Below the pieces are notes generated by a model that saw nothing but the letters and a program-made list of their open reading frames with translations, was not told the origin of the DNA and made no database searches. Below, piece by piece: positions 36,457 through 45,800 of a stretch of DNA of 64,000 nucleotides; position 1 is the stretch's first letter; every line of letters begins with the position of its first letter. The translations under genes and the position numbers were made by a program. Source of the DNA: Athripsodes cinereus (Eukaryota; Arthropoda; Insecta; Trichoptera; Leptoceridae); assembly GCA_947579605.1 (NCBI GenBank), contig OX388319.1, positions 2,480,001 through 2,544,000 of the forward strand. The letters run 5' to 3'.

Positions 36457-36459
36457 TTA
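36457..36459. repeat. Harbinger target-site duplication, left
   Basis: TTA, repeated at 39758-39760. PIF/Harbinger elements duplicate TWA-type trinucleotides. Confidence 0.9.
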
Positions 36460-36478
36460 AGGCTAGCATACACGGCAG

Positions 36479-36570
36479 ATCGATCGTTGCGACCGATCTT
36501 TACGATAATCGTAACGATCGGTCGCACTAAAAATGCTACTCACACATGAACGATCGATCGTTACGATCTA
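36479..36570. promoter_or_regulatory. Left subterminal repeats of the Harbinger element
   Basis: Repeated ATCGATCGTT, CGATCGGTCG and TAACGATC words in both orientations, just upstream of the transposase start. Expected to be binding sites for the transposase or its MADF partner and to overlap the promoter; function inferred. Confidence 0.6.
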
Positions 36571-36631
36571 TCATTTACTTGTTCAAAAAGGAATGAATAA
36601 GTCGTGCTCAAATAATTTAACGTGTCTTATA

Positions 36632-38787
36632 ATGGAAAACGAATTGCTTTTACTTTCCTCTGCAGCGCTAACTTTGATTCGGCTACAGGAAAAAAGAAGA
36701 AAACCTAGAAAAGTCTGGGTTAAAGAATGGTTATTAAAGCGAAATCAGTATTCACATGTAAATATTTTAAATGAATTAAGATTCCATCCAAAAGATTGGC
36801 ACAACTATATGAGAATGACGGAACAGACGTATCTAAAATTATTGAAACTAGTATCGCCTAAAATACAAAAGTGCGATACGAATATGAGACAAGCTGTCAG
36901 CAATCACGAGCGCCTTAGTGCAACTTTGCGTTTTCTGGCAACTGGACGATCTTATGAAGACTTAAAGTTTTCAACGTTGATTTCACCACAGTTATTGGGA
37001 AGAATCATCCCAGAAACCTGCGTTGCCATTTACAAAGCATGTCAGGACTATTGTAAGGTAAGCACCTACTTCAATAAAAGACACATAATTCATAAAATAT
37101 AAACATTTATTTTTTTAGGGTTTAAAGTTTTACATTAGGGTTGAAAGTTTTCAAAAAAAGTCAATAGATTTTGTTCTTTTTCATTTGATTGTGCTTGGGG
37201 TTGTATCTTGTTTACAGGTATGCTTGGTAGTATAACTTTTGATGGTGTCTGTATATGTTGTTGATGAATGTGTTTATGTAAATGATCCTGTGAATATGTA
37301 GATGGTTGTGGTTGTGAGTATGGAGATGGCTGTAGTTGTGAGTTTGGAGATGTCAATGGTTGAGTGTAGAGAGATGTCTGTTGAGTGTAGGAAGATGTCT
37401 GTTGAATGTCGGGAGATGGCCGTGGTTCTGGATTTGGAGATGTCAGCGTTTGTGTATAGGGAGATGTCGGTCGAGTGTAGGGAGATGGCTGTTGAGTATA
37501 GGGAGATGTCGGTTGAGTGTAGGGAGATGGTTGTTGAGTATAGGGAGAAGGATGTTGAGTGTAGGGAGATGGCTGTTGAGAGTAGGGAGATGTCTGTTGA
37601 GAGTAAGGAGATTGATGTGGAGCAGCATTATTAAAAATATCGTTAATTTTTCTGACTGTGTGTCTATTTAAGTTTCCAAGTTCGGCCTCCAACAATGTTT
37701 CGTTAATTATTTTCTCTGCCCAGATTCGTTGCTCTTTTGACAGTTTTTGTAGTTTTGAAGCTACATTTCTACCAAAAATTTCAAAAGGGTTTTCCGGTTT
37801 TATTGCTGATATTTTTTGGTTTATATTTTCAAGGGTTACATCTATTACTGATTTTTCTTTTTTTCGCTTAAATTGATTTGGTGTTGGCGCAGGTGCCGGT
37901 TTTTCTACATTTTCATCTAGACTTGGACATTCGTTGTCATTTTCCTCTTGTTCCTCAAAAATACTCTGTAATAAAAGAAAATTGTTTTGTTTCAGTTACC
38001 TTTGAATGAAATTGAATGGAAAGCAATTGGAGCTGAATTTGAAAAACGATGGAATTTTCCCAATTGTCTTGGTGCTGTTGATGGCAAGCACATTAAAATC
38101 AAACCACCGCCTGAATCTGGTTCATATTTCTTTAATTATAAACACTTCCACAGTCAGGTTTTGATGGGAATTGCCAATGCTAATTATGAGCTGATTTATT
38201 TTCATTTTGGTACGAATGGTCGAGTGTCAGACGGTGGTGTAATAAAAAATACAGATTTTTATCAAAAACTTATTAACAATACATTGAAGTTGCCACAGCC
38301 AAGATCAGTGGATGGAATAACGCTTCCTTATGTGTTTGTTGGAGATGAAGCTTTTGCTCTAAGGAATGATTTTTTGAAACCATTTAATAAATCGCAGCTC
38401 AATGTAAATAGAAGAATTTTCAATTACCGTTTATCCCGAGCAAGACGAATAATTGAAAATGTGTTTGGAATTTTAGTTGCACATTTTAGAATACTGAAAA
38501 CAGAAATCAATTTGGACTTGAATAATATTGGTCCTGTAGTAATGGCTTGTTGTGCACTTCACAACTTTTTACGCCGAGAAAATCCAGACACCTACTCACC
38601 GCAAGATAGTTTTGACAGAGAAAACTATGAAGTTGGAGAGATTGAAGAAGGTCTACAAAGTAATTTGATTAGTCTCGAGAGAAAAAGAGGATCCGGTTTT
38701 CAGGCAGCAATAGAAAATAGAAACTTATTCGTAGACTATTTTAACGGAATCGGTGCAGTTCCATGGCAGAACAATTTTATATCCTAG
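36632..38787 (+). CDS. Harbinger transposase (HARBI1-like, DDE_Tnp_4), two exons
   Basis: Exon 1 is 36632-37057 (142 codons), the intron 37058-37995 (938 bp, GTAAGC...TTTCAG, phase 0) and exon 2 37996-38787 (263 codons), giving about 405 residues, a usual length for HARBI1-like proteins. Residues about 90-140 (HERLSATLRFLATGRSYEDL) form the predicted helix-turn-helix. The catalytic triad is visible: Asp about 171 in GAVDGKH, Asp about 259 in VFVGDEAF, Glu about 296 in RIIENVFG. It should cut and paste the element at TTA-like sites in the nucleus with the MADF partner. I chose ATG 36632 because upstream in-frame ATGs (36533, 36593) lie in or near the terminal repeats; 36593 remains possible. 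AATAAA is at 38817-38822. No stop or frameshift is seen. The intron carries exon 2 of the opposite-strand MADF gene. Confidence 0.9.
37106..37111 (-). terminator. Poly(A) signal of the MADF gene
   Basis: AATAAA on the minus strand, 24 nt after the MADF stop codon and still inside the transposase intron, so the mature 3' end should fall short of transposase exon 1 (ends 37057). Confidence 0.65.
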
Positions 38788-39504
38788 TACAGAAATATTT
38801 TTTAAGTTGAACTATTAATAAAAACTTGTACACAACTGAGAAACATATTTGTATTTTTTTTTATTAACATAACCATGTTACGGCACACAAATTTCCACGA
38901 TTGCGTATTTTTTAATTTAATTATATTTGCTTTAAATGATCGGGGTCGCTTTAAGGTGACCCCTTTAAAATTTAACATGTGCTCACCTAACAACCTAACC
39001 TATCCAATTTGGAAAAAAAACATAAAAGTTTTTCAGCAATTTCAATCCAGTATTCAAATAACTATGACAACATGGCGTCTTAAAAAATGGTCTCAATTTA
39101 ACAGTATGAGGTTTGACATTGTAATACCTAAACAAAAAAATACTCACCGAATTTGTAGAACTCATTCCCTTATACGGTATTTCCTGATCTTTTAAAAATA
39201 TCAAGTTATGGAAATAGCTCAGTTTTGGTGTATACATTTCGTCGGTCCCACTTCCAGACACCATAGAGTCGTTTTGTTTTTTCAACTCTTTCCGAAACAC
39301 TGTTCGTAAATTATTAATTTTTTTTTTAACTTTTTCAAGGTTCGCAGTGCTGTCTATTGTCAACATTTTGTCTAATAATATGCTATAGCATGCTGCTTTC
39401 TTTGTGTTATTGTGGTAACATTTGTGTTTAGTCTTCCACAACGGCTCCTGCTCTCTGAACAAATCAATAAATTCTATTAAAAAATCGTGGCTCCACGTAG
39501 CCAT
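37135..39504 (-). CDS. Harbinger accessory protein with MADF and BESS-like regions, two exons
   Basis: Exon 1 is 39504-39148 (119 codons), the intron 39147-37966 (1182 bp, GTGAGT...TTACAG, phase 0) and exon 2 37965-37135 (276 codons plus TAA), about 395 residues. Residues about 8-105 form a MADF domain: FLIEFIDLFREQEPLWKTKH near the start, VKKKINNLRTVFRKELKK in the middle, YFHNLIFLKDQE at the end. Near residues 170-210, NPFEIFGRNVASKLQKL and AEKIINETLLEAELG resemble the BESS-type interaction region of MADF-BESS proteins. The tail has about 15 SPYTQQP-like heptads. Known Harbinger systems need a second DNA-binding protein for nuclear import and end recognition; that role is inferred here. ATG 39504 begins MATWSHDF at the domain edge; the GTG at 39522 is not needed. 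The intron contains transposase exon 2. Confidence 0.87.
37288..37611 (-). repeat. 21-bp coding minisatellite (SPYTQQP heptads)
   Basis: Inside MADF exon 2. The translated unit is SPYTQQP with variants SPYSQQT, SPYTRPT, TSPNPEP and SLYTQPL. The 5' units are most regular and the 3' ones decay. On the plus strand the same repeat gives spurious ORFs (37302-37634, 37360-37671). The repeat keeps the frame; such tails are usually disordered. Confidence 0.9.
37966..37995. promoter_or_regulatory. Back-to-back splice acceptors on both strands
   Basis: In 30 bp lie the 3' splice site of the transposase intron (TTGTTTTGTTTCAG, plus, AG at 37994-37995) and that of the MADF intron (TTTCTTTTATTACAG, minus, AG at 37967-37966). 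The two pyrimidine tracts are on opposite strands, side by side. Each exon 2 starts immediately outside. Confidence 0.85.
38817..38822 (+). terminator. Poly(A) signal of the transposase gene
   Basis: AATAAA 29 nt after the stop codon, inside the MADF intron and over 300 bp from MADF exon 1. Confidence 0.65.
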
Positions 39505-39546
39505 TTTTTTCGCAGTAAGCACGTGCGGCGGCCAGCAACAGACTGA

Positions 39547-39737
39547 TCCAAATTGATCGAATCGTTAATCGCAAAGCACCACACACTGTCGATCGGTCGT
39601 AACGATATTAATGATTGCATGAGTTTTTGTTGCGATTTACGATATCGCAAACGATGAAGTAAATCGTTAACGATCTTGACATACACGTACGATTCGTCGT
39701 TACAAGCGGTCTGAAGCGACGGATCGTATCGATCGAT
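39547..39737. promoter_or_regulatory. Right subterminal repeats of the Harbinger element
   Basis: CGATCGGTCGTAACGATA, AAATCGTTAACGATC and related words in both orientations upstream of the MADF start. Matches the left side in composition and probable function. Confidence 0.6.
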
Positions 39738-39757
39738 TGTATCATATATGGGGCCCT

Positions 39758-39810
39758 TTAGTTTGGGACTAAATCGATTTGCGCGAAATGTGTATGCATG
39801 TTATGTTATA
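39758..39810 (+). mobile_element. SINE family C, 3' remainder after Harbinger
   Basis: TTA duplication at 39758-39760, then GTTTGGGACTAAATCGATTT, which continues the SINE interrupted at 36456. Confidence 0.8.
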
Positions 39811-40295
39811 TTTTATAAATATAGAAATATCTGTACCTAATTCACAGTAATTTTACTCAGTGAATGGATTACGTCTGGTGATAGATAGATCGATAGATAA
39901 TCTGTATAAATGAATAATAATAAAGTGCTGATAACAAAACGTTTTATTATAATATATTATTAATTAAGAACATTTAATACATACATGATATCATTAGCAT
40001 TGCGATACGATAACGTTGATAAGATTTAACCTATTTTTATAAAGAAAAGACTTGCAAATAATTAATATTAAATTCAATAATTCTAAAGTTTGTACATTCG
40101 CACAGTGAAAATTCATACCTACTGATTGTTATTTTATTTTGATTACACAACACAAAAAAAAATCATAATGATGATATTTTATTTTTCACTTAAATTTATT
40201 TAAAATTTCGAGTACTTTCGTCAATGTAGATATATTGACATTTTTAAGAAAACTTAATACATGTATCTACTTACCTTAGTTGGCCCCTAACTAAG
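39811..40295. other. No feature seen
   Basis: AT-rich, no ORF, no paired repeat within the window. Confidence 0.4.
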
Positions 40296-41110
40296 AAAGC
40301 AGCTAAGGAAATTTACTCTGGAAAGCTGGCAGAAAGAATGGGACGAAAGTCATAAAAGCCGATGGACAAATAGATTAATAAAGAGCGTCGAATCTTTATC
40401 CCGTGGAGCACCCGGTAAAGAATTGGTCTCCCACTCTTCTCCATAAATTTTCGAGTGTCCTGTAAAAGGCAGGTGTTCGAAAAAATAAGACATTTTACAT
40501 CTTAAATTTGGCGATAAGGTTTGCCACTCATCCTGAATGTCTTGATTTTATATTGGCACGGAGAAGACAGCTTGCATGTTTTATATGCAGCTGGTCTGCT
40601 GGCTATCCCACTTATGGGATATGCCGTGATGGTATAGTAGTAGTAGTAGAATCTTGGACTCTTAAGAAACACGGACACCTTACCTACTGTCACTCGATGC
40701 CTTACCGGGCATGGAGTATTTATGGAATACGTAGCCAGGATAGGCAAGCGAGACAGACCGAACTGCTTATACTGCAAGGAAATAGACAGCGCAGAGCACA
40801 CTATGTTTGGGTGCCCAAAGTGGACTACACAAAGAAAAAACTTGGAAGAAAGAGTGGGAGTCATGAACCCGGAGAACATAGTTCATAGATGCTGGAGGGA
40901 AAAGAAATGTGGGATGAGATCACAGGTTACATGACTAGCATAATGAAGGAAAATGAGATTTATGAAAGAATGGAGCAAAGAATCTGAAAGACCAAAAGGT
41001 TGTGTGATAAGGCCAGTTGGCGGGAATCGCGCAGTCTAGGAGCTGGGAGGGGTTTTAGCCGGTATGAGTCAGGCACTAGAGGGTGTCCATGAGGTTTTCC
41101 CCTCCCAAAC
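40296..41110 (+). pseudogene. LINE C-terminal region with CCHC zinc knuckle, split by a SINE
   Basis: Before the SINE, a frame gives TLESWQKEWDESHKSRWTN. After it, RDRPNCLYCKEIDSAEHTMF continues to GCPKW, a CX2C...H...C knuckle seen at the C-terminus of R1/Jockey-type LINE ORF2. The region 40397-40648 between them is a SINE A insertion. Only the last part of the LINE remains, so it is a relic. Confidence 0.75.
40397..40648 (+). mobile_element. SINE family A inserted in a LINE relic
   Basis: Duplication GAATCTT at 40390-40396 and 40649-40655. 252 bp, 5' TATCCCGTGGAGCACCCGG, 3' GCCGTGATGGTATAGTAGTAG. Independent of 26340-26593 and gives the same borders, which fixes the unit length. Confidence 0.9.
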
Positions 41111-41113
41111 AAA

Positions 41114-41245
41114 AAAAAGGGGGCATGAAGGAGGCAGAGCTGCGTTTGTAGAATACAGGGAATCAGAATACTTGGAAGATGAGGACTAGGAGAGCCCATC
41201 CCAAATAAATGGGATAAAGGCGAGGGCGAAGAAAAAGAAGACCTA
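41114..41245 (+). repeat. LINE 3' end with (GAA)n tail
   Basis: Same family as 6221-6360 and 60480-60602: AAGGAGGCAGAGCTGCG, ATGAGGACTAGGAGAGCCCA, GATAAAGGCGAGGGCGAAGA. Confidence 0.75.
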
Positions 41246-41711
41246 CATTTAAGACGACACTCAAATTCATACACGCAAGAAAGGAAGAACTTTTATTGGG
41301 TGATCCACGGCATACCGTATTCTTATTTTTTGTTAACAAAATGAATACCGCCAAAATGAAGCAATGGAAGATATTTTTTACGCTTTAGCAGCCGCTGTGC
41401 AATTGGCTCAGCACTGGAGGGACATCTAGGACAGTACGAATAAATCGAAACGCTCATATTTTCGGGGGCGTTGCCTATTAAGATAAAATAAAATATGTTT
41501 GTTAAATATTAAATTGATAGCGTACCTACCTAAGCACAATTAAATACATTATTATTATTATGTACCGCACCTACTGAATGCACTATCGCTATAAGATAAC
41601 AAACAAATTGTAGGTACTTTCATAGTACCTACAAACCTAACAAGATAGACGTAATTATGTGTTTCTTTTTCACTTATTTTAATTCATGTATTTATTCAAA
41701 TACCTGTAGGT

Positions 41712-41880
41712 AGAGCCATCCGGAGCAACCAGCCAAGAGTTGGTTCCTCACACTTTTACGCAAGTGTGCGAGTTTCAGTAAATGACAGGTGTTCGAAAAA
41801 AATAAAGACATTTCACGATTAGCTTACTGGATGTCTTTATTTTTTTTGTTGGGATGAAGAGGATGACTAACATGTTTATC
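41712..41880 (+). repeat. SINE family A, diverged copy
   Basis: AAGAGTTGGTTCCTCACACT, AATGACAGGTGTTCGAAAAA and GATGAAGAGGATGACTAACA follow the family order with many changes. Confidence 0.55.
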
Positions 41881-42418
41881 GCACGCAATTATTATCTTTT
41901 TCAAACATTACAAGTTTTTGTATGTTTTTTTCTTCTTTTCTATCTTTTATCAATAGTTTTTATTTGTACTTACAATATGTTCCAAACTATGTTTTTGTGT
42001 GTTAGCGATGGCTGCTTGTGCGATATGCTAGTGAGAACAGATGAATGAGCGGAATGTGCGATACTCAAATAATTGACTCAACTGTGGTACATGTTTGTGG
42101 ATGACAGCTGGGTTATGAACGACTTAATTTTATTTTTGTAAACCATATATATAGTTGTTGTCTGTTTTGTATTTTTTATCAACAAATAATAAAAAAAAAC
42201 CTAGTCCTCTGGCTAGTCAGGCTACCCCACTTGTGTAAAATGTTATGAATGAATGAATAAACGAATGAGAATTTTGATTATTTTATCTATGATAGTCAAT
42301 TTGTCCCGTCCGAGATTCAAACCCGGAAACTCCTGATTAAACTAGATAATATTATTATGTACGACAAACGGTTGATACCTACACTAGTGAAATCATTCAC
42401 CTGTACAGTATAGAGTCT

Positions 42419-42545
42419 AGTGATGTAACGAATATTCGCAGATTTCAAAGTATTCGCATTCGTATTCGCAAAAAATATGCGAATGTTTTGCGAATATTAT
42501 TTTGGTAATAAAGCATCGGATATTCGGAAAAAGTACCGGATACTT
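42419..42545. repeat. TATTCGCA-rich patch, possible hAT end
   Basis: GTGATGTAACGAATATTCGC followed by five more ATTCG words in both orientations. ACGAATATTCG near a GTGATGTAAC start is a pattern I associate with some hAT-type ends, but no opposite end was found. Confidence 0.3.
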
Positions 42546-42644
42546 ACCTACCCGGTACATTGTAGAAAAAGGTACTGCAAGAAAATATTCTTTAAGAAAA
42601 CCGAGGAGTTTCGAAATATTTTAAATTCAAATAAAAATTCGGCG

Positions 42645-42664
42645 ACGGGGAGTGGGGGGGGTGG
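42645..42664 (+). other. G-rich run
   Basis: GGGG AGT GGGGGGGG TGG within AT-rich DNA. It could form a G-quadruplex if the long run is split. Not tied to a gene. Confidence 0.5.
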
Positions 42665-42770
42665 TAGAAATTTTAATGTTTGAGTAATTGTAGAAAATTA
42701 AGCAAGTCAATATTCGTTTTCAGTCGGAAAGAAATATATGATTTCATCACCAGTATAGACTAATAATGAC

Positions 42771-43010
42771 GACCGGTGTGGCGCGGAGGTTAACGCAATT
42801 GCCTTTGAGTCACGAGGTCCTGGGTTCGATTCCCGGCCAGGGCAAAATGAAGAATGACCTTTTTCAGATTGTCTGGGTGTTACATGTATATGTGTTTAGT
42901 GCATTGTATATGTGTATCGCCGTGTTAGTACCCATAATACAAGATTCATATCTTAGTTTGGGACTAGCTCGATCTGTGTGAATTGTCTATACGTGTTAAT
43001 TAATTAATTA
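42771..43010 (+). mobile_element. tRNA-derived SINE, family C, intact copy (empty site for Harbinger)
   Basis: tRNA-like head at about 42774-42843: GGTGTGGCGCGGAGGTTAAC as A-box region and GGTTCGATTCC (42823-42833) as B box, closing in CCGGCCAGGGCA. The body includes GTGTTACATGTATATGTG, GTGTTAGTACCCATAATACA and then ATATCTTAGTTTGGGACTAG. The last string is continuous here and is the exact spot split by the Harbinger element at 36457-39760. Confidence 0.88.
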
Positions 43011-43078
43011 ATGAGTAACGAAATTATTAACTATTACTATTTCACTCCATAACATTAAAATGCTATTTTAAAAATGTT

Positions 43079-43210
43079 ACCCTGCTCTGACATAATAGCT
43101 GTTGGGCAAGACGATCTCAGTAGGAAAAAAACAAGAGAGAATAAAAAACACAAAAGAGACATCATCAAAAAGAAACAACAGTATCAAAGGAGTCTCTATC
43201 CTGGCGGCAG
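43079..43210 (+). repeat. Family G repeat
   Basis: AAGACGATCTCAGTAGGAAA, ACACAAAAGAGACATCATCA and AGTCTCTATCCTGGCGGCAG, as at 14255-14440. Confidence 0.65.
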
Positions 43211-43499
43211 TGGTCTCTTTCCTACTTATATTTAAGTATTACATATCTTTTTATTATACCTGATAAAGCCATAAAATAAGTATTACAAAAAAAAATCAAT
43301 GTCATGGTGAAGTGAAAAAAAAACACTATTAGGTCTTCCAATCGACTTAATTAATTAAATTTACTGGTATTCGGAAACTCTCAACCCTTTAAGGCGATAA
43401 CAAGAAATGTTTTCTCATCAAATTTTCTTATAATCGCCTGCAGATGTAGTCGAGAGTCTACAAATACTAGTAAGCGTAATTATTAATAAAGACATTAAA

Positions 43500-43590
43500 C
43501 AATCAATAATATTTTTTATTTATATTTGATAAAAATTAAAAATGGATTTCCACAATACAAACACAAAAACTCTTGAATTATTAATAAAGT
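43500..43590. repeat. Inverted partner of 55-150
   Basis: See the entry at 55-150; the strongest shared part is AAAAATGGATTTCCACAATA and ACAAAAACTCTTGAATTATT. Confidence 0.6.
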
Positions 43591-44129
43591 CAATTGGAAA
43601 TTCACTAAATAGTGTTTTTTTTTTTTCAATTCACCTTGAAATGGACTTCCAACAAGAATCATCGGTCAATAATATCAACATTTTAACAGTCAATGTCCTT
43701 CAAGCCTTGTAATCAATAGATTGGATTGAATCATTTCTTTGGTCGCATTACCAATTTTTCATTTTAATATCTAGTCTATATATACAATATAGGTTAACGA
43801 GTGAAATATCTATTTATTAAATAATTTTAACTACTGTCATATGAACATTGTTATCGTAAAGTGTATATACTTACATAATACATTATCAGTTTGTAGAGTG
43901 GGCTTACGTGGCGATAAAATCGCTTACTGTACACTGAACCCAAACCCACTTCATTTCAGATTACCATCTATTCCCAAAAATCACTAGTTATATTTTGGAA
44001 GAAAAAATACTCCCGTTGAATATGACATCAGCTGTCTCCCAAAGTCCTTTCCCTTACATAATTATGTTTATGGTCTAAATGTGTGTGTTTTACTTTGATT
44101 TCTATTATGTACATATTTCTGTAATAACC

Positions 44130-44290
44130 GGCTTGTTGGAAGACATCGCATTCTAGCGATAAACTCGCACTTTGTACATTTCACACGTATAGACAATTCA
44201 CACAGATCGAGCTAGTCCCAAACTCAAATATGAATCTTGTATTATGGTTACTAAAGCGACGACACACATAAATACAATGCACTTAACACA
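44130..44290. repeat. Family E scrap followed by inverted SINE C 3' part
   Basis: 44130-44180 has GGCTTGTTGGAAGACATCGC and GCGATAAACTCGCACTTTGT (family E, plus). 44185-44290 is SINE C on the minus strand: AGACAATTCACACAGATCGA, CTAGTCCCAAACTC, TGAATCTTGTATTATGG. This third SINE C copy also lacks any Harbinger insertion. Confidence 0.7.
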
Positions 44291-45599
44291 ATATATTCAT
44301 GTAACCTTAAATTGTATAACAGATATTTTTATTAATAAATCAAATGATATTTTTATGATACTTTGTATTGATTTGAAATATTGTTACCAATGTACGTACA
44401 GTGAAGAATAAATATAAAATACTAAAATAAATAAATAAATGTGTGTATGTTGCATTAGAATGTTCTTTTTAATCATTACATGAATTTTGAAGTGCCTTTT
44501 TGATAGGACGTCGTCTACTTTTTTCATTTCTTTAATGTGACTTTTTTTTATATTCATAAAGCTTGTTTATAGTCTGAATGTGTGTGTGTATGAATTTTCT
44601 TTTACTATTTCTGTTTAAATGTGTGCTTATTCTTAATTTTTATAACCAGGTTAGTTGGAAGACACATACTTTTTTCAGTCTGAGCTACTGACGTCTTTTT
44701 CAATATTCAAAATTAGCATTGGCAGCACATTGACTACTGCTAATACCAAATGTGGGGTATTAACTGCATTTAATAAATTTGCAGATTGTCCTCACCGAGC
44801 CTTTAAAAATCATCCAAAACGGGTATTATGCCTCATCGCTGAATCGTAGATGTCCTATGTAAGCTTTTCAATCAGCTGCTTTTTACAAGACTCCCCTAGA
44901 AAGCTTACAGAAATTAGTAATTAGTGGCATACCTACCCATTCTTTGCCAAGCCTTCACGAGGTAAGTTTTTTATCTAAATAAAAATGTATATGTATAAAA
45001 TCATGATAAGTACCTTTTTATTTTGAAAAATCCAAAAATTCAAACTGTGGAAGGTTGTTCCAAAATGCACTGACACTTCACTACATAAAATATTATAAGT
45101 GTTTGAATCATAAAACACTCGCTAAAGTTCATAAAGAGAAATAATTATGAAACATTAATTTTGGACTAATGCAACACTGGCAAGCACAAAACAAACAATA
45201 TCGTATAAAAGTAAAATAAGCAAATATGTTTCCTTTATTCAAGATAAAAATATTTTATTTTACTTATTTATTTATTTCACGAAGATCAATGCACCACAAG
45301 AGTGAACTGAGAGGTTAGTACACTTTGCAAAAAAAAAAAAATAATCAATAAACACTTTGGTAATAATGAACAACAAAAAAAACGAATAAAAATAAAACAA
45401 ACACTCCAGAAATTATTCTCAAAAAAAAAAAACAATTAAAAAATATTGCACAATAATATATTATTCTGTTGGGAACTTTGGAAGAACTTTTGCAAATTGT
45501 CGAATTTATATTCGTCGTAAAAAAACACTCGATTATATTTTTGAACGCAATTTAGTGATACAGTTATCAAATTATTTCAACAAAAAGGATTTGCAATAT

Positions 45600-45800
45600 C
45601 ATCACGATTAAAAAATGTTAAATATTACAATTCGCGCGATCAAATTTGTTGTAATTCTGTTTCAAACACGCGCAACACAACACACAACCGTCGCACACGG
45701 CAGTTGGAGGCCGAATGAATTTCGTCGAACGAACGGAGAGGAAGATTCACTCCTCTTTTTGAATTGAATAAAACAAACGGAGAAACCTGCGCGATAATAC
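45600..45800 (-). promoter_or_regulatory. CpG-richer patch, possible promoter or 5' UTR
   Basis: From about 45630 to 45800 the sequence has many CG dinucleotides (ACACGCGCAACAC, CCGTCGCACACGG, TTTCGTCGAACGAACGGAG) in otherwise AT-rich, repeat-poor DNA. I found no ORF beginning here and no TATA box that convinced me. A 5' untranslated exon of a gene outside the window is one reading. Orientation is a guess. Confidence 0.25.

Larger units (their letters stand above)
36460..39757. mobile_element. Complete PIF/Harbinger DNA transposon (3298 bp)
   Basis: The ends AGGCTAGCATACACG and, inverted, AGGGCCCCATATATG are imperfect TIRs that continue into a shared ATCGATCG. Subterminal regions (36479-36570 and 39547-39737) are packed with CGATCG, GTAACGATC and related words, likely protein-binding sites. 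TTA is duplicated on both sides and a paralogous empty site exists at 42771-43010. The element carries the two genes this superfamily needs: a DDE transposase and a DNA-binding accessory protein with a MADF domain (the Myb/MADF partner). Both appear open with canonical GT-AG introns, so the copy may be autonomous. Family placement rests on protein motifs, TSD length and end sequence; activity is inferred. Confidence 0.93.

Noticed and set aside
37302..37671. Plus-strand ORFs of 103-110 codons with repeated MSVECRE or GRCLLSV units
   Set aside because: Shadows of the minus-strand SPYTQQP minisatellite, lying in the transposase intron.
38875..39195. 106-codon plus ORF downstream of the transposase
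   Set aside because: Overlaps the MADF intron and the end of MADF exon 1 on the other strand; no domain; AT-rich chance frame.
42419..42545. Full hAT element starting GTGATGTAACGAATATTCG
   Set aside because: Only one possible end; no inverted partner or 8-bp duplication found within 1 kb.
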